From: CAZPUI01 sp964415525
Lineage (GTDB): Bacteria > Acidobacteriota > Holophagae > Holophagales > Holophagaceae
DNA: 13,017 bases
Direction: 5' to 3'
NCBI GenBank assembly: GCA_964415525.1
Contig: CAYQAS010000115.1
Coordinates: 1-13,017 of the forward strand
This document shows positions 1-6,893 of this stretch, one piece after another. Numbering within the stretch: position 1 is the first letter of the stretch; the number at the start of each line of letters is the position of its first letter. The position numbers and the translations under genes are program-made. The notes beneath the pieces were generated by a model. The model searched no databases. It saw nothing but the letters and a program-made list of their open reading frames with translations, and had not been told where the DNA came from.

Positions 1-1048
1 CGCCGGAAGGCATGAGCACCGTCGTGTGGATGCTCTGGTAGCCGTTGTCCTTCGGGAGGCTGATGAAGTCCTTGAACCGGCCGGGCACGGGCTTGTAGGC
101 GGCGTGCACGAGGCCCATGGCCGTGTAGCAGGAGGCGCGGTCCGGACAGATGATCCGGTAGGCCAGCCAGTCGTGGATGTCGTCCAGCCCCTTGGCCTGA
201 ATGCCCATCTTCCGCCAGATGCCGTAGAGGTGCTTCGCTCGGGAATAGAGCGTCGCCTTGATGTTGTGGAAGGCCAGAGCGGCTCGGAGGTCGCGGTCGA
301 TCTGTTCGATTTCAGCGCGGCTCTTGCGCCATTTGGCTTCCACCGCCTGGCGTAATTCTTCGTAACGTTGGGGTTCGAGGTGCTGGAAGGAGAGGTTCTC
401 GAGCTGGGCCCGGACGACACCCATGCCCAGCCGGTTGGCGAGGGGCGCGTAGAGCTCCAGGGTCTCCCGGGCGATGCGGCGGCGTTTCTCCTCGCGCATG
501 CTGCCGAGGGTCTGCATGTTGTGGAGCCGGTCCGAGAGCTTCACCAGCAGCACCCGCACATCCTTGCCCATGGCCACGAGCAGCTTGCGGACGTTCTCCG
601 CGTTGAGCATCGTGCGGTCGGAGAACTCGAGCTTGCTCATCTTGGTGAGCCCGTCGACGATCTCCGCGATCTCATCCCCGAAGCCCTTGCGGATCTCATC
701 GAGGGTGAGGAGCGTGTCCTCCACCGTGTCGTGGAGGAGGCCGCAGGCGATGCTCACCGCGTCCAGGCGCCATTCCGCGAGGTTCAGGGCGACCTTGAGG
801 GGATGGAAGAAATAGGGTTCGCCACTTTTGCGACGCTGATTGGCGTGGGCGGACCGACCGACTCGGTAGGCGCGCTTGAGCAGCCCCAGATCGCCATCCG
901 GATGATGGGCCTGGAAGGCCTCCATGACCTGCTGGAAGGCTCCATCCAGGGTCAGGCAGTGTTCTTCGCTGCAGGCCACGTCCGCCCCCTCGCGGAGGAC
1001 GATCCCGGGTCTACTGTCGTCGTCTGCCATAGACTGAGTGTGCGTCAT
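1..1048 (-). CDS. bifunctional (p)ppGpp synthetase/hydrolase, RelA/SpoT family (3' end beyond window)
   Basis: Makes and degrades the stringent-response alarmone (p)ppGpp in the cytoplasm. Translation of the complement gives 349 residues before the left edge cuts it. The N-terminal hydrolase domain looks active: FFHPLKVA with His82, HDTVEDT (His106-Asp107, Glu110-Asp111) and LSDRLHNM (Asp173). The synthetase domain follows, with YSRAKHLYGIWRKM (about 268-281), DWLAYRII (about 293-300) and GRFKDFISLPKDNGYQSIHT (about 323-341). The TGS and ACT parts and the rest of the synthetase site lie outside. A complete hydrolase site argues for a Rel/SpoT-type bifunctional enzyme, not a synthetase-only RelA. 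The start is uncertain: in-frame ATGs lie at 1069, 1048 and 1030, and none has a clear ribosome binding site. The gene is divergent from moeA with only about 30-70 bases between starts, so the promoters of the two genes must be very close or overlap. Confidence 0.93.
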   Translation of the reverse strand, partial: MTHTQSMADDDSRPGIVLREGADVACSEEHCLTLDGAFQQVMEAFQAHHPDGDLGLLKRAYRVGRSAHANQRRKSGEPYFFHPLKVALNLAEWRLDAVSIACGLLHDTVEDTLLTLDEIRKGFGDEIAEIVDGLTKMSKLEFSDRTMLNAENVRKLLVAMGKDVRVLLVKLSDRLHNMQTLGSMREEKRRRIARETLELYAPLANRLGMGVVRAQLENLSFQHLEPQRYEELRQAVEAKWRKSRAEIEQIDRDLRAALAFHNIKATLYSRAKHLYGIWRKMGIQAKGLDDIHDWLAYRIICPDRASCYTAMGLVHAAYKPVPGRFKDFISLPKDNGYQSIHTTVLMPSG

Positions 1049-1101
1049 GGATTCGTGACTGCCAAGCATCCATCGACGTTTCTGAAAGGCATCTGAACAC
1101 C

Positions 1102-2223
1102 ATGCACACGCCCCTCCTCACCCTGGACGAAGCCCTGGCCCGTGTGGCGGAGGCCATTCCGGCGCCCCCTTTGCCGGTAGCCCTCGCCGATCGGGACGAC
1201 CCTGCGATGGATCGCAGTTCCATGGATGGGGTCGCCCTGATGGCGGCGGACGGACTTCTGCCTCGCCGGGTGCTGGGCACCCTCTTTGCGGGGGAGGATG
1301 CCTCGAGTTGGTCGGTGGGGCATGGGACCTGTGTGCGCATCATGACCGGCGCCGTCGTGCCTGTGGGGGCGGACGCCATCGTGCCGGTGGAAGGCATCCG
1401 TGAGGTGGATGGCGTGGTCTTCGTGGAGACGAAGCCCGAACCGGGAGCCTTCATTCGGCGCCAAGGGGAGCAGGCGCGGGTGGGCGAGGAACTGCTGAGC
1501 GCCGGGCTTCCGCGCACCGCGGCGCGGGCGGGGCTCTTCGCGAGCATCGGACAGGCGCTGCCGGCGCTGCGCCCCGTGCGCGTGGCGGTGGCCAGCACGG
1601 GGGACGAGGTGCAGGTCGATCCGCGTCCCTGGCAGATCCGCGACTCCAATGGCCCCATGCTGGCGGATCTGGCAACCCTGCTGGGGGCAGACGTCACGCG
1701 GATCCCGGCCATTCCAGACACACCGGAAGCCTTGGCGGAATTCCTCGACCGTGCTCGTGGTTTCCAGGTGGTGATCACCAGCGGCGGGGTCTCCATGGGG
1801 GAAAAGGACCTGCTGCCCGACGCTCTGCGCGCCGCCGGTGCGACGGTCCTCTTCCACAAGATTCGCCTCAAGCCCGGCAAACCGGGACTGGTGGCCCTCC
1901 TCGGCGACACCGCGATCCTCGCCCTGCCGGGAAATCCTGTGAGCGCCTACCTGAACGCCCGGCTCTTCCTGCCGGTGGTGCTGGCGCGGCTGCAGGGACG
2001 GGCCGTACCGACGGCTTTCCGGGATGGCGCCTTGGCCAGTCCCGTGGCCAACTCCGACGACCGCCCCCTCCTGCATCCCTGCGTGCTGCGGGGAGGCAGC
2101 CTCTATCCTCTTCCGAGCCGTGGCAGTGCCGATCTCGTGCGCTTGGCCCACGCCGATGGTTTTGCATGGATCCCCGAAGGCGGACACCGGGGCGGGGAAT
2201 GCCGATGGGTGGATGTGGTGTAA
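1102..2223 (+). CDS. moeA: molybdopterin molybdenumtransferase MoeA
   Basis: Catalyses molybdate insertion into adenylylated molybdopterin, the last step of molybdenum cofactor synthesis, in the cytoplasm. Family motifs appear in order: SSMDGVAL (Asp42), IMTGAVVPVGADAIVPVE (80-97), STGDEV (165-170), DSNGPML (181-187), TSGGVSMGEKDLL (226-238), KPGKPG (257-262) and ALPGNPVSAYL (274-284). At 373 residues it is shorter than the roughly 410 of Escherichia coli MoeA. The N-terminal stretch before SSMDG is compact, and domain IV at the C terminus is brief. A GAAAGG stretch about 12 bases before the ATG may be a weak ribosome binding site. No other molybdenum cofactor genes are in the window; it is a lone gene divergent from rel and followed by the tRNA-Ser/inverted-repeat region. 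Confidence 0.93.
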   Translation: MHTPLLTLDEALARVAEAIPAPPLPVALADRDDPAMDRSSMDGVALMAADGLLPRRVLGTLFAGEDASSWSVGHGTCVRIMTGAVVPVGADAIVPVEGIREVDGVVFVETKPEPGAFIRRQGEQARVGEELLSAGLPRTAARAGLFASIGQALPALRPVRVAVASTGDEVQVDPRPWQIRDSNGPMLADLATLLGADVTRIPAIPDTPEALAEFLDRARGFQVVITSGGVSMGEKDLLPDALRAAGATVLFHKIRLKPGKPGLVALLGDTAILALPGNPVSAYLNARLFLPVVLARLQGRAVPTAFRDGALASPVANSDDRPLLHPCVLRGGSLYPLPSRGSADLVRLAHADGFAWIPEGGHRGGECRWVDVV

Positions 2224-2253
2224 AGGGCGAGGCGCTGCCAGCCTTTCAGCGAC

Positions 2254-2329
2254 TTCGAATCCCTCACCTTCCGCATACGAGTTGCGCCTGCTTTCGCAGG
2301 CGCATTTGGCGGAAGGTGAGGGATTCGAA
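2254..2329. repeat. 21-bp inverted repeat of the tRNA-Ser(UGA) 3' end flanking a hairpin
   Basis: The left arm (2254-2274) and right arm (2309-2329) are exact reverse complements over 21 bases. The right arm is part of tRNA-Ser(UGA): T loop, 3' half of the T stem, 3' acceptor strand, discriminator and first C of CCA. The left arm is therefore a second, oppositely oriented copy of that tRNA piece outside the gene. A separate 9-bp hairpin sits between them (2283-2304). The whole element could extrude as a cruciform, or fold as a long stem in RNA from either strand. Part of the arm (TTCGAATCCCTC) is also shared with tRNA-Ser(GCU). Origin and role are unknown. Confidence 0.9.
2283..2304. terminator. 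hairpin between moeA and tRNA-Ser(UGA), possible bidirectional terminator
   Basis: A perfect 9-bp GC-rich stem with a 4-base loop (GAAA as read on minus, TTTC on plus). It lies three bases beyond the CCA end of the minus-strand tRNA-Ser and about 60 bases after the moeA stop. There is no strong U tract on either side, so intrinsic termination would be weak. It could instead set the tRNA precursor 3' end. Confidence 0.55.
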
Positions 2330-2394
2330 CCCCCGGTGGGTTGCCCCACGACGGTTTTCAAGACCGCTGCCTTAAACCACTCGGCCAACCTTCC
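2307..2394 (-). tRNA. tRNA-Ser (anticodon UGA)
   Basis: The complement folds as a class II tRNA of 88 nucleotides including an encoded CCA. The 7-bp acceptor stem is GGAAGGT with ACCTTCC, and the discriminator is G. The anticodon arm is GCGGT/ACCGT around loop CTTGAAA, giving anticodon TGA. There is a long variable arm (GTGGG/CCCAC) and a TTCGAAT T loop. The long variable arm and the G discriminator fit serine. It is transcribed away from the neighbouring plus-strand tRNA-Ser(GCU). Confidence 0.96.
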
Positions 2395-2465
2395 CGTGCG
2401 GTCGCATCGAGACCTACGGACAGTCTAGCTCCAGTCCTGCCTGGGTTGCATCTCACGCTCTGTGC

Positions 2466-2494
2466 TTGCGGCGGCGGCGGGACGGGGATAAGCT
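2466..2494 (+). promoter_or_regulatory. candidate sigma-70-type promoter for tRNA-Ser(GCU)
   Basis: TTGCGG at 2466-2471 and TAAGCT at 2489-2494 are 17 bases apart. The second box lies 12 bases before the mature tRNA 5' end, as expected for a tRNA promoter with a short leader. The match to consensus is moderate, and a GC-rich run fills the spacer. Called by eye. Confidence 0.35.
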
Positions 2495-2506
2495 GAGAGA
2501 CCGAAT

Positions 2507-2599
2507 GGAGAGATGCCGGAGTGGCCGATCGGGCTCGCCTGCTAAGCGAGTGTAGTGGGTAAACCACTACCGAGGGTTCGAATCCCTCTCTCTCCGCCA
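2507..2599 (+). tRNA. tRNA-Ser (anticodon GCU)
   Basis: A class II tRNA of 93 nucleotides with encoded CCA. The acceptor stem is GGAGAGA/TCTCTCC with G discriminator. The anticodon stem CTCGC/GCGAG encloses loop CTGCTAA, giving anticodon GCT. The variable arm is long (TAGTGG/CCACTA), and the T arm is GAGGG-TTCGAAT-CCCTC. It reads serine AGC/AGU codons and is divergent from tRNA-Ser(UGA), about 112 bases away. Confidence 0.97.
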
Positions 2600-2602
2600 G
2601 AA

Positions 2603-2622
2603 GCGCCACCGAAAGGTGGCGC
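2603..2622 (+). terminator. hairpin terminator after tRNA-Ser(GCU)
   Basis: A perfect 8-bp stem GCGCCACC/GGTGGCGC with a GAAA tetraloop begins three bases after the tRNA CCA and is followed by GATTTGTAT. The T run is short. It may also stop transcription arriving from the convergent ferredoxin gene, whose stop codon is about 25 bases away. Confidence 0.65.
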
Positions 2623-2646
2623 GATTTGTATCTGGAGAGACCGTCA

Positions 2647-3036
2647 TCAGCCCTTCTGCGCGGGCCAATGCTTGCGAACGAGCCGTTCGACGGGCTGTCC
2701 GTTCTTGAGGTGGCGCTCGATGATCTCGGGCACGTCCTCGGGGGTGACGTGGGCGTACCAGATGCCGTCGGGATAGACGATCACGGCGGGTCCGATGGCG
2801 CAGAAGCCGACGCTGCCGCATTCCGTGCATTGGATCGAACCGGAAGTGTTGCGCTTGTTGAAGAGCAGATCGCACGCGATGAGTTGGCTTCGAAAGGCCT
2901 CAAGCACGGCGGCGCTGCCGTTGGCGGTGCAGCTCTTTCCAGTGCAGACCAGCACCTGGCGCTGAAGCGCGCGGCCCATCACGGGGCTGACTTGGGCGTC
3001 CTGTTCGGGGGTGGGGAGGATGCGGGCGTCGCTCAT
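2647..3036 (-). CDS. thioredoxin-fold [2Fe-2S] ferredoxin
   Basis: Small cytoplasmic electron carrier of the thioredoxin-like [2Fe-2S] ferredoxin family (related to NuoE-type domains). With the chosen start it has 129 residues. VCTGKSC (Cys31, Cys36) opens the cluster region. Cys70, Cys73 and Cys79 lie in a CTECGSVGFCAIGP block, followed by the family's typical YPDGIWYAHVTPEDV stretch. Members usually have a C-x3-C second pair; here the nearest pair before IGP is C-x5-C, so the ligand set may be shifted. The ATG at 3036 has an AGGA eight bases upstream and is preferred to the in-frame ATG at 3045. It is last in the minus-strand run, about 20 bases after the kinase stop. The redox partner is not evident. 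Confidence 0.82.
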   Translation of the reverse strand: MSDARILPTPEQDAQVSPVMGRALQRQVLVCTGKSCTANGSAAVLEAFRSQLIACDLLFNKRNTSGSIQCTECGSVGFCAIGPAVIVYPDGIWYAHVTPEDVPEIIERHLKNGQPVERLVRKHWPAQKG

Positions 3037-3056
3037 GGCGCCCATCCTACTCGCCC

Positions 3057-4730
3057 TCAGAGTGGATGGGAGGCCTTCAGGGTGCGCAGGATGTCCTGGA
3101 CTTCCAAATCCTCGGGACGCTCGGCAGGTTCCTTCTGACAGAGCCGTTCCACCAGCCGCAGGAGGCGCGGGGGCGTGTCGGGGCGCAGGGCGAGCAGGTT
3201 AGGCAGGGGCGTGTTGCGATGCTGTTCCAGCACGTGAAATGGATTCTCTCCGCTGAAGGGCTTCTGGCCCGTGAGCATCTCGGACAGGATGATGCCCAGG
3301 GCATAGCGGTCGGCGCCGGGCCCCACTCGGGCGCTCTGGAGGCCCTCCGGTGCGAAGTAGGCAGGGGTCCCGATGAGCAGGGCGGTGGCGGTGTTGGCCG
3401 TGTCCAGCAGGCGGGCGATGCCGAAGTCGAGGACGGTGGCGCCGCCTTCTCCCAGGATGATGTTGCTGGGCTTGAGGTCGCGGTGGACCACACCCTTGGC
3501 ATGGGCGTGGGAGAGCGCCTCCGCGGCGTCCAAGGCGATGTGGATGACCTGGTTCAGGGGCAGGGGGCGGACCTTCTTGAGGTGCTCTTCCAGGGTGATT
3601 CCCGGGACGTAGGCCAGGGCCAGCCATGGGTCCTCTTCCGAACCTGCCTCCAGGATCTTCGGGATGCGAGGGTGGTCGAGCATTCGCCCCAGTTCAGCCT
3701 CTCGCCAGAACCGGGTGCGGAAATCGGCATCCGCCAGCACATGGGAGTGCGGCACCTTGAGTGCCGCCTTCAGCCCGCTGCGTTCGTGAACGCCGAGGTA
3801 GGTGGTCGCACAGCCGCCGCGCCCAAGCACCTCCGTCACCCGAAAGGGGCCCATGTGTGTTGGGGTGGCATTGCGTTGGAAGGCGCCTTCCGAAGGGGGG
3901 GGCGAGGCCTCCTTTGTGGACGCTCCGGTGGCGGAAGATCGGTGGATGGAACCGGAGGAGGGGAGTCGGAGATCGACGCCGTAGGGATTCCGCTCCCGGC
4001 GACGCCAATGGAGAAGGCCCGCAGCGCCTGCCAACAGGGCGACGCCGCCGATCCACCAAGGCCAGACAGGACGCCGCGGAACGATCGGGGGGCCCGGCTT
4101 GGGGGTCGGCTTCATGGGAAGAGCGTCGGAGACGGATGACGATGCAGGGGCCACCGCCTTCGGCGCAGGTTTGACCGCTGTCATCTGCGGTACAGCGGCA
4201 TGGCTCGGTGGGGGTAGCGCGGAGGCACCCTTGGGAGCGGCTTCCGGGCGCTGCTCGAGGGGTGCAATTCGCAGCGGCTCCGGCTTTCGCTCCGGGACGA
4301 GCTCTGGTTTGAATGGGATCTTCGGCAGGGCAGCGGGATGGATTTCGGCGGCTGGGGGCTGGCGACGGATCAGTTCGCGTTCCAGAGCCTCCCGTTCCGA
4401 CGCCGGTTCTCCGCCCATGCGGGCGGATTTATCCAGAGCGCTGCGCGCGCCAACAAGATCCCCCAGACCCAGCGAAGCCCGCGCCATGCCGAGGTAAGGG
4501 TAGTAGCTGATGTAGTTGTTGCCGTAAGTCCGCACGGACTTGCCGGGTCGGTTCTGGCTCAACTCCAGGGCCCTTCGGTAGTTCTCAAGGGCCTCCTTGT
4601 ATCGGCCAGCCTTGAGGGCGCGCTCGGCTTCGTCATAGGCCACGGTCCAGGACTGAGCCTTGGGCTGGAAGACTTCCTGGATCTGCGCCGTCAGGGAGCC
4701 GCACACGAGCAGGGCGAGGGGCAGCCTCAT
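3057..4730 (-). CDS. membrane Ser/Thr protein kinase with N-terminal TPR-like periplasmic domain
   Basis: 557 residues. Order: a signal peptide-like or anchoring hydrophobic start (MRLPLALLVCGSLTAQ), a TPR-like helical region (about 28-120) with AYDEAERALKAGRYKEALENY, a proline/alanine-rich linker (about 125-222), one transmembrane helix (about 223-241) followed by RRRER, and a C-terminal Hanks-type kinase domain (about 294-555). Kinase motifs are complete: glycine loop LGRGGCATTY (302-311), Lys325, alpha-C Glu344, HRDLKPSN (HRD 416-418), DFG 435-437 and APE 460-462. Positive residues after the helix put the kinase in the cytoplasm and the TPR part outside. This is the reverse domain order of PknB-type kinases. 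The ATG at 4730 overlaps the stop of the upstream barrel gene (ATGA) and has GGTGGG before it; a longer in-frame start at 4748 is less likely. Substrates are unknown. Confidence 0.9.
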   Translation of the reverse strand: MRLPLALLVCGSLTAQIQEVFQPKAQSWTVAYDEAERALKAGRYKEALENYRRALELSQNRPGKSVRTYGNNYISYYPYLGMARASLGLGDLVGARSALDKSARMGGEPASEREALERELIRRQPPAAEIHPAALPKIPFKPELVPERKPEPLRIAPLEQRPEAAPKGASALPPPSHAAVPQMTAVKPAPKAVAPASSSVSDALPMKPTPKPGPPIVPRRPVWPWWIGGVALLAGAAGLLHWRRRERNPYGVDLRLPSSGSIHRSSATGASTKEASPPPSEGAFQRNATPTHMGPFRVTEVLGRGGCATTYLGVHERSGLKAALKVPHSHVLADADFRTRFWREAELGRMLDHPRIPKILEAGSEEDPWLALAYVPGITLEEHLKKVRPLPLNQVIHIALDAAEALSHAHAKGVVHRDLKPSNIILGEGGATVLDFGIARLLDTANTATALLIGTPAYFAPEGLQSARVGPGADRYALGIILSEMLTGQKPFSGENPFHVLEQHRNTPLPNLLALRPDTPPRLLRLVERLCQKEPAERPEDLEVQDILRTLKASHPL

Positions 4731-6151
4731 CGACCCACCAGCAGCCACTGGAGGACGCGGTTCGTTTCGTCGCGATCGAAACGGACGCCGAGAGACACAT
4801 AGAGCCGCCGTTCCCGCATGCGCTCCCGTCCGAGGGCGACGATGTCCTTGCCGCTGTCGTTCATGGTCTCGGAGACGGATCGATCGCTGCGGGCATCGGT
4901 CCAGGCGACATCGAGGCTCGCCCGGCCCCGGCGCAGGCCGAGCCCTGCGGACCAGCCAAGTCGGATGCGTTGCGATCCCGTGTCGAGGTCGACATCAGGC
5001 AGGGGCTCACGAAACCATCCCAGCCGCAGTGGCACCAGCACGCCGGGGGTATGAAGGGCAATGAACTCCGTTCCGAAATGCAGGGAGCGGGCGGATGGGA
5101 TTCGGGTATCTGCCTTGAAGTCAAAAAAGTTTGCACCCGACAGGACAGAACGATCCGACTCGAAGCGGGTCTGAGACCAGTCTGTTCGGATCCAGTCCGC
5201 GGCCATCATCCATCGGGGAGCCGGCCGCCACGCCACGCCGAAGGCGGAAGTTGCGGGCCAGCGCAGGCCCACGCTTCCGGCAGACCGCAGTCGATTGGGC
5301 TGCTCTGTTCCAGCGCGGTCCAAGGCATCCACAGCGAAGGTGAAATCCGCGAGAAAGGAGGCGCGGTGGGTGTAGCCGACCTGAAGGGTCTCAGAACGCC
5401 AAATGAGACCCAGGGACCATTGCGTTCCCCGGAGGGTATTGGATTGCTGGATCTGGATCTCGCTTCCGGGATCGATGGGCCCCGGTTCGATTTCCCGCCG
5501 TCCTCCGCTTACCCACTGCCCGCGCCATCGGTTAAGGGCAAAGCCCGCCAGCAGCCGGGGGGTCAGATCCGCGGCGATGGCAAGGGATGCCACGTTCATG
5601 CGTCCATCCTGGGCGACGGACTGGATTCCTCGTTGGAGCACCTCGCCAGATCGGGCTTGGATGGTGGGCTGGGTTTCCGAGCGGTGCTCCATGTCGAAGA
5701 GCCGATGATGGCTGACCTGCAGCACCACGTTCCGGCCCCAGATCCGCAGAGGCAGAGTGTAGGCCGCGAAGAGCGGCTGGGTGGTCTCGAAGGACGATGC
5801 AGCCTGGGTCAGGGTGAGCGGCTTTCCGATCGCCTGGAATGCGAAATCCGAATTCTGGTAGGACCGACGGGCGTGGTAGCCCACGAAAGTACATTCCGGT
5901 TCGATGAGCTGCGCCAGACCCGCAGGGTTGTAGGTCACCGCTGTCGCGTCATCCGCCAAGGCCGTAAAGGCATTACCGAGGCCCATGGAGCGTGCGCCCA
6001 CGCCCTGGATGCTCAGGGTCGTGCGGGTTTCTGACAGGAAGAGGTTGGCCAGAGGAATGGGGTCCGTCGGTGTCTGCGCCTGCAGCGTTCCAGCCAGGGC
6101 GAGGAGAATCCCCCCCCTGCATGCCTGCTCGAACCAGCTGCCCTTGCCCAT
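4727..6151 (-). CDS. outer-membrane beta-barrel protein, FadL/PorV-like
   Basis: 474 residues with an N-terminal signal peptide (hydrophobic GGILLALAGTLQAQ, cleavage near 24-26). The mature N-terminal region carries the family signature GARSMGLGNAFTALADDA, continuing to TYNPAGLA (about 52-80), as in FadL/OMPP1 and PorV-like proteins. The remainder alternates polar and hydrophobic residues with many Trp, Tyr and Arg, as expected of membrane beta strands. Members carry hydrophobic compounds or act as outer-membrane partners; the substrate cannot be told here. The protein ends about 13 residues after its last likely strand (LYVSLGVRFD), so the usual C-terminal aromatic residue is absent. GGGA lies a few bases before the ATG. 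Its stop overlaps the kinase start, which argues for coupled translation. About 62 bases separate it from radC upstream. Confidence 0.82.
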   Translation of the reverse strand: MGKGSWFEQACRGGILLALAGTLQAQTPTDPIPLANLFLSETRTTLSIQGVGARSMGLGNAFTALADDATAVTYNPAGLAQLIEPECTFVGYHARRSYQNSDFAFQAIGKPLTLTQAASSFETTQPLFAAYTLPLRIWGRNVVLQVSHHRLFDMEHRSETQPTIQARSGEVLQRGIQSVAQDGRMNVASLAIAADLTPRLLAGFALNRWRGQWVSGGRREIEPGPIDPGSEIQIQQSNTLRGTQWSLGLIWRSETLQVGYTHRASFLADFTFAVDALDRAGTEQPNRLRSAGSVGLRWPATSAFGVAWRPAPRWMMAADWIRTDWSQTRFESDRSVLSGANFFDFKADTRIPSARSLHFGTEFIALHTPGVLVPLRLGWFREPLPDVDLDTGSQRIRLGWSAGLGLRRGRASLDVAWTDARSDRSVSETMNDSGKDIVALGRERMRERRLYVSLGVRFDRDETNRVLQWLLVGR

Positions 6152-6214
6152 GAACCATCCCGAAGACAGTTCATCCTACGCGATGGGGTGGTCTGCGGTG
6201 TATGGATGTGGGAT

Positions 6215-6892
6215 TCAGGCGTGGTCCCAGCCTTCGGCGGCGCGGAAGGAATGATAGGCCTCGCGGCCGAGGATGAGGTGGTCGGCAAGCGGCACCCCGA
6301 GGCTCTCTCCGGAGGCCCTTAGTCGTCGCGTGAGCTGCACATCCTCGAGGCTTGGGGTGGGGTCACCACTGGGGTGATTGTGAAACGCCAGGGCGCTGGT
6401 GGCGCCGTAACGCAGGGCCTCCCGGAAGAACTCGCGAGGGCTGATGAGGGTGCCCGTGGCGACGCCTTGGCTCAGGATGCGCTCCGCCAGAACCTCACCC
6501 TTGGCATTGAGGGCAAGCAGGCCAAAGCGCTCCTCGGTCCACCCCTGTGCCCGGGGCAGCAGGTAGCTGCCGGCGGCGCGTGGGGACGTGATGCGCGGAC
6601 GATCCGTTCCGCGGGTGGCGCGCCGGGAGAGTTCCAGTGCCGCCCAGAGCTGGCAGGCCTTGGCGGGGCCGATCCCTGGCGTTTCGGTCCAGGCCTGAAG
6701 GCCCAGACCCAGGAGCCCCGAGATGCCACCATGGGCCGCCAGGGTCTCGTGGCCTAGATCCACCGCACTCTTGCCCCTGCGTCCGGAGCCCCAGAGCAGG
6801 GCGAGGAGTTCGGCGTCGCCCATCTGGTCGCCTAGACCCGAGAGCACCTTCTCCCTGGGGCGCTGGTCAGGGGAGAGATCCAGGATGCGCAT
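6215..6892 (-). CDS. radC: RadC family JAB/MPN-domain protein
   Basis: 225 residues, the usual RadC length. The N-terminal half carries a helix-hairpin-helix (TPGIGPAKACQL, 71-82). The C-terminal half is a JAMM/MPN+ metalloprotease-like domain with HNHPSGDPTPSLEDV (His171, His173, Asp177), followed by LGVPLADHLILG (198-209). The biochemical role of RadC is unsettled despite its name as a repair protein. In several naturally competent bacteria radC belongs to the competence regulon, which fits the comEA and pseudopilin genes upstream here. GGAGGT lies six bases before the ATG and is formed by the end of the preceding gene, whose stop is one base away. Confidence 0.93.
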   Translation of the reverse strand: MRILDLSPDQRPREKVLSGLGDQMGDAELLALLWGSGRRGKSAVDLGHETLAAHGGISGLLGLGLQAWTETPGIGPAKACQLWAALELSRRATRGTDRPRITSPRAAGSYLLPRAQGWTEERFGLLALNAKGEVLAERILSQGVATGTLISPREFFREALRYGATSALAFHNHPSGDPTPSLEDVQLTRRLRASGESLGVPLADHLILGREAYHSFRAAEGWDHA

Positions 6893-6893
6893 G

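Noticed and set aside
2254..2329. Integration (att) site pair at tRNA-Ser
   Set aside because: The two copies are inverted and only 34 bases apart, with no integrase or inserted DNA between them; att pairs are direct repeats.
1045..2388. Long minus-strand open frame of 447 codons opposite moeA
   Set aside because: It spans moeA and tRNA-Ser(UGA); composition is Arg/His/Gly-rich shadow sequence, and moeA motifs on the plus strand are unmistakable.
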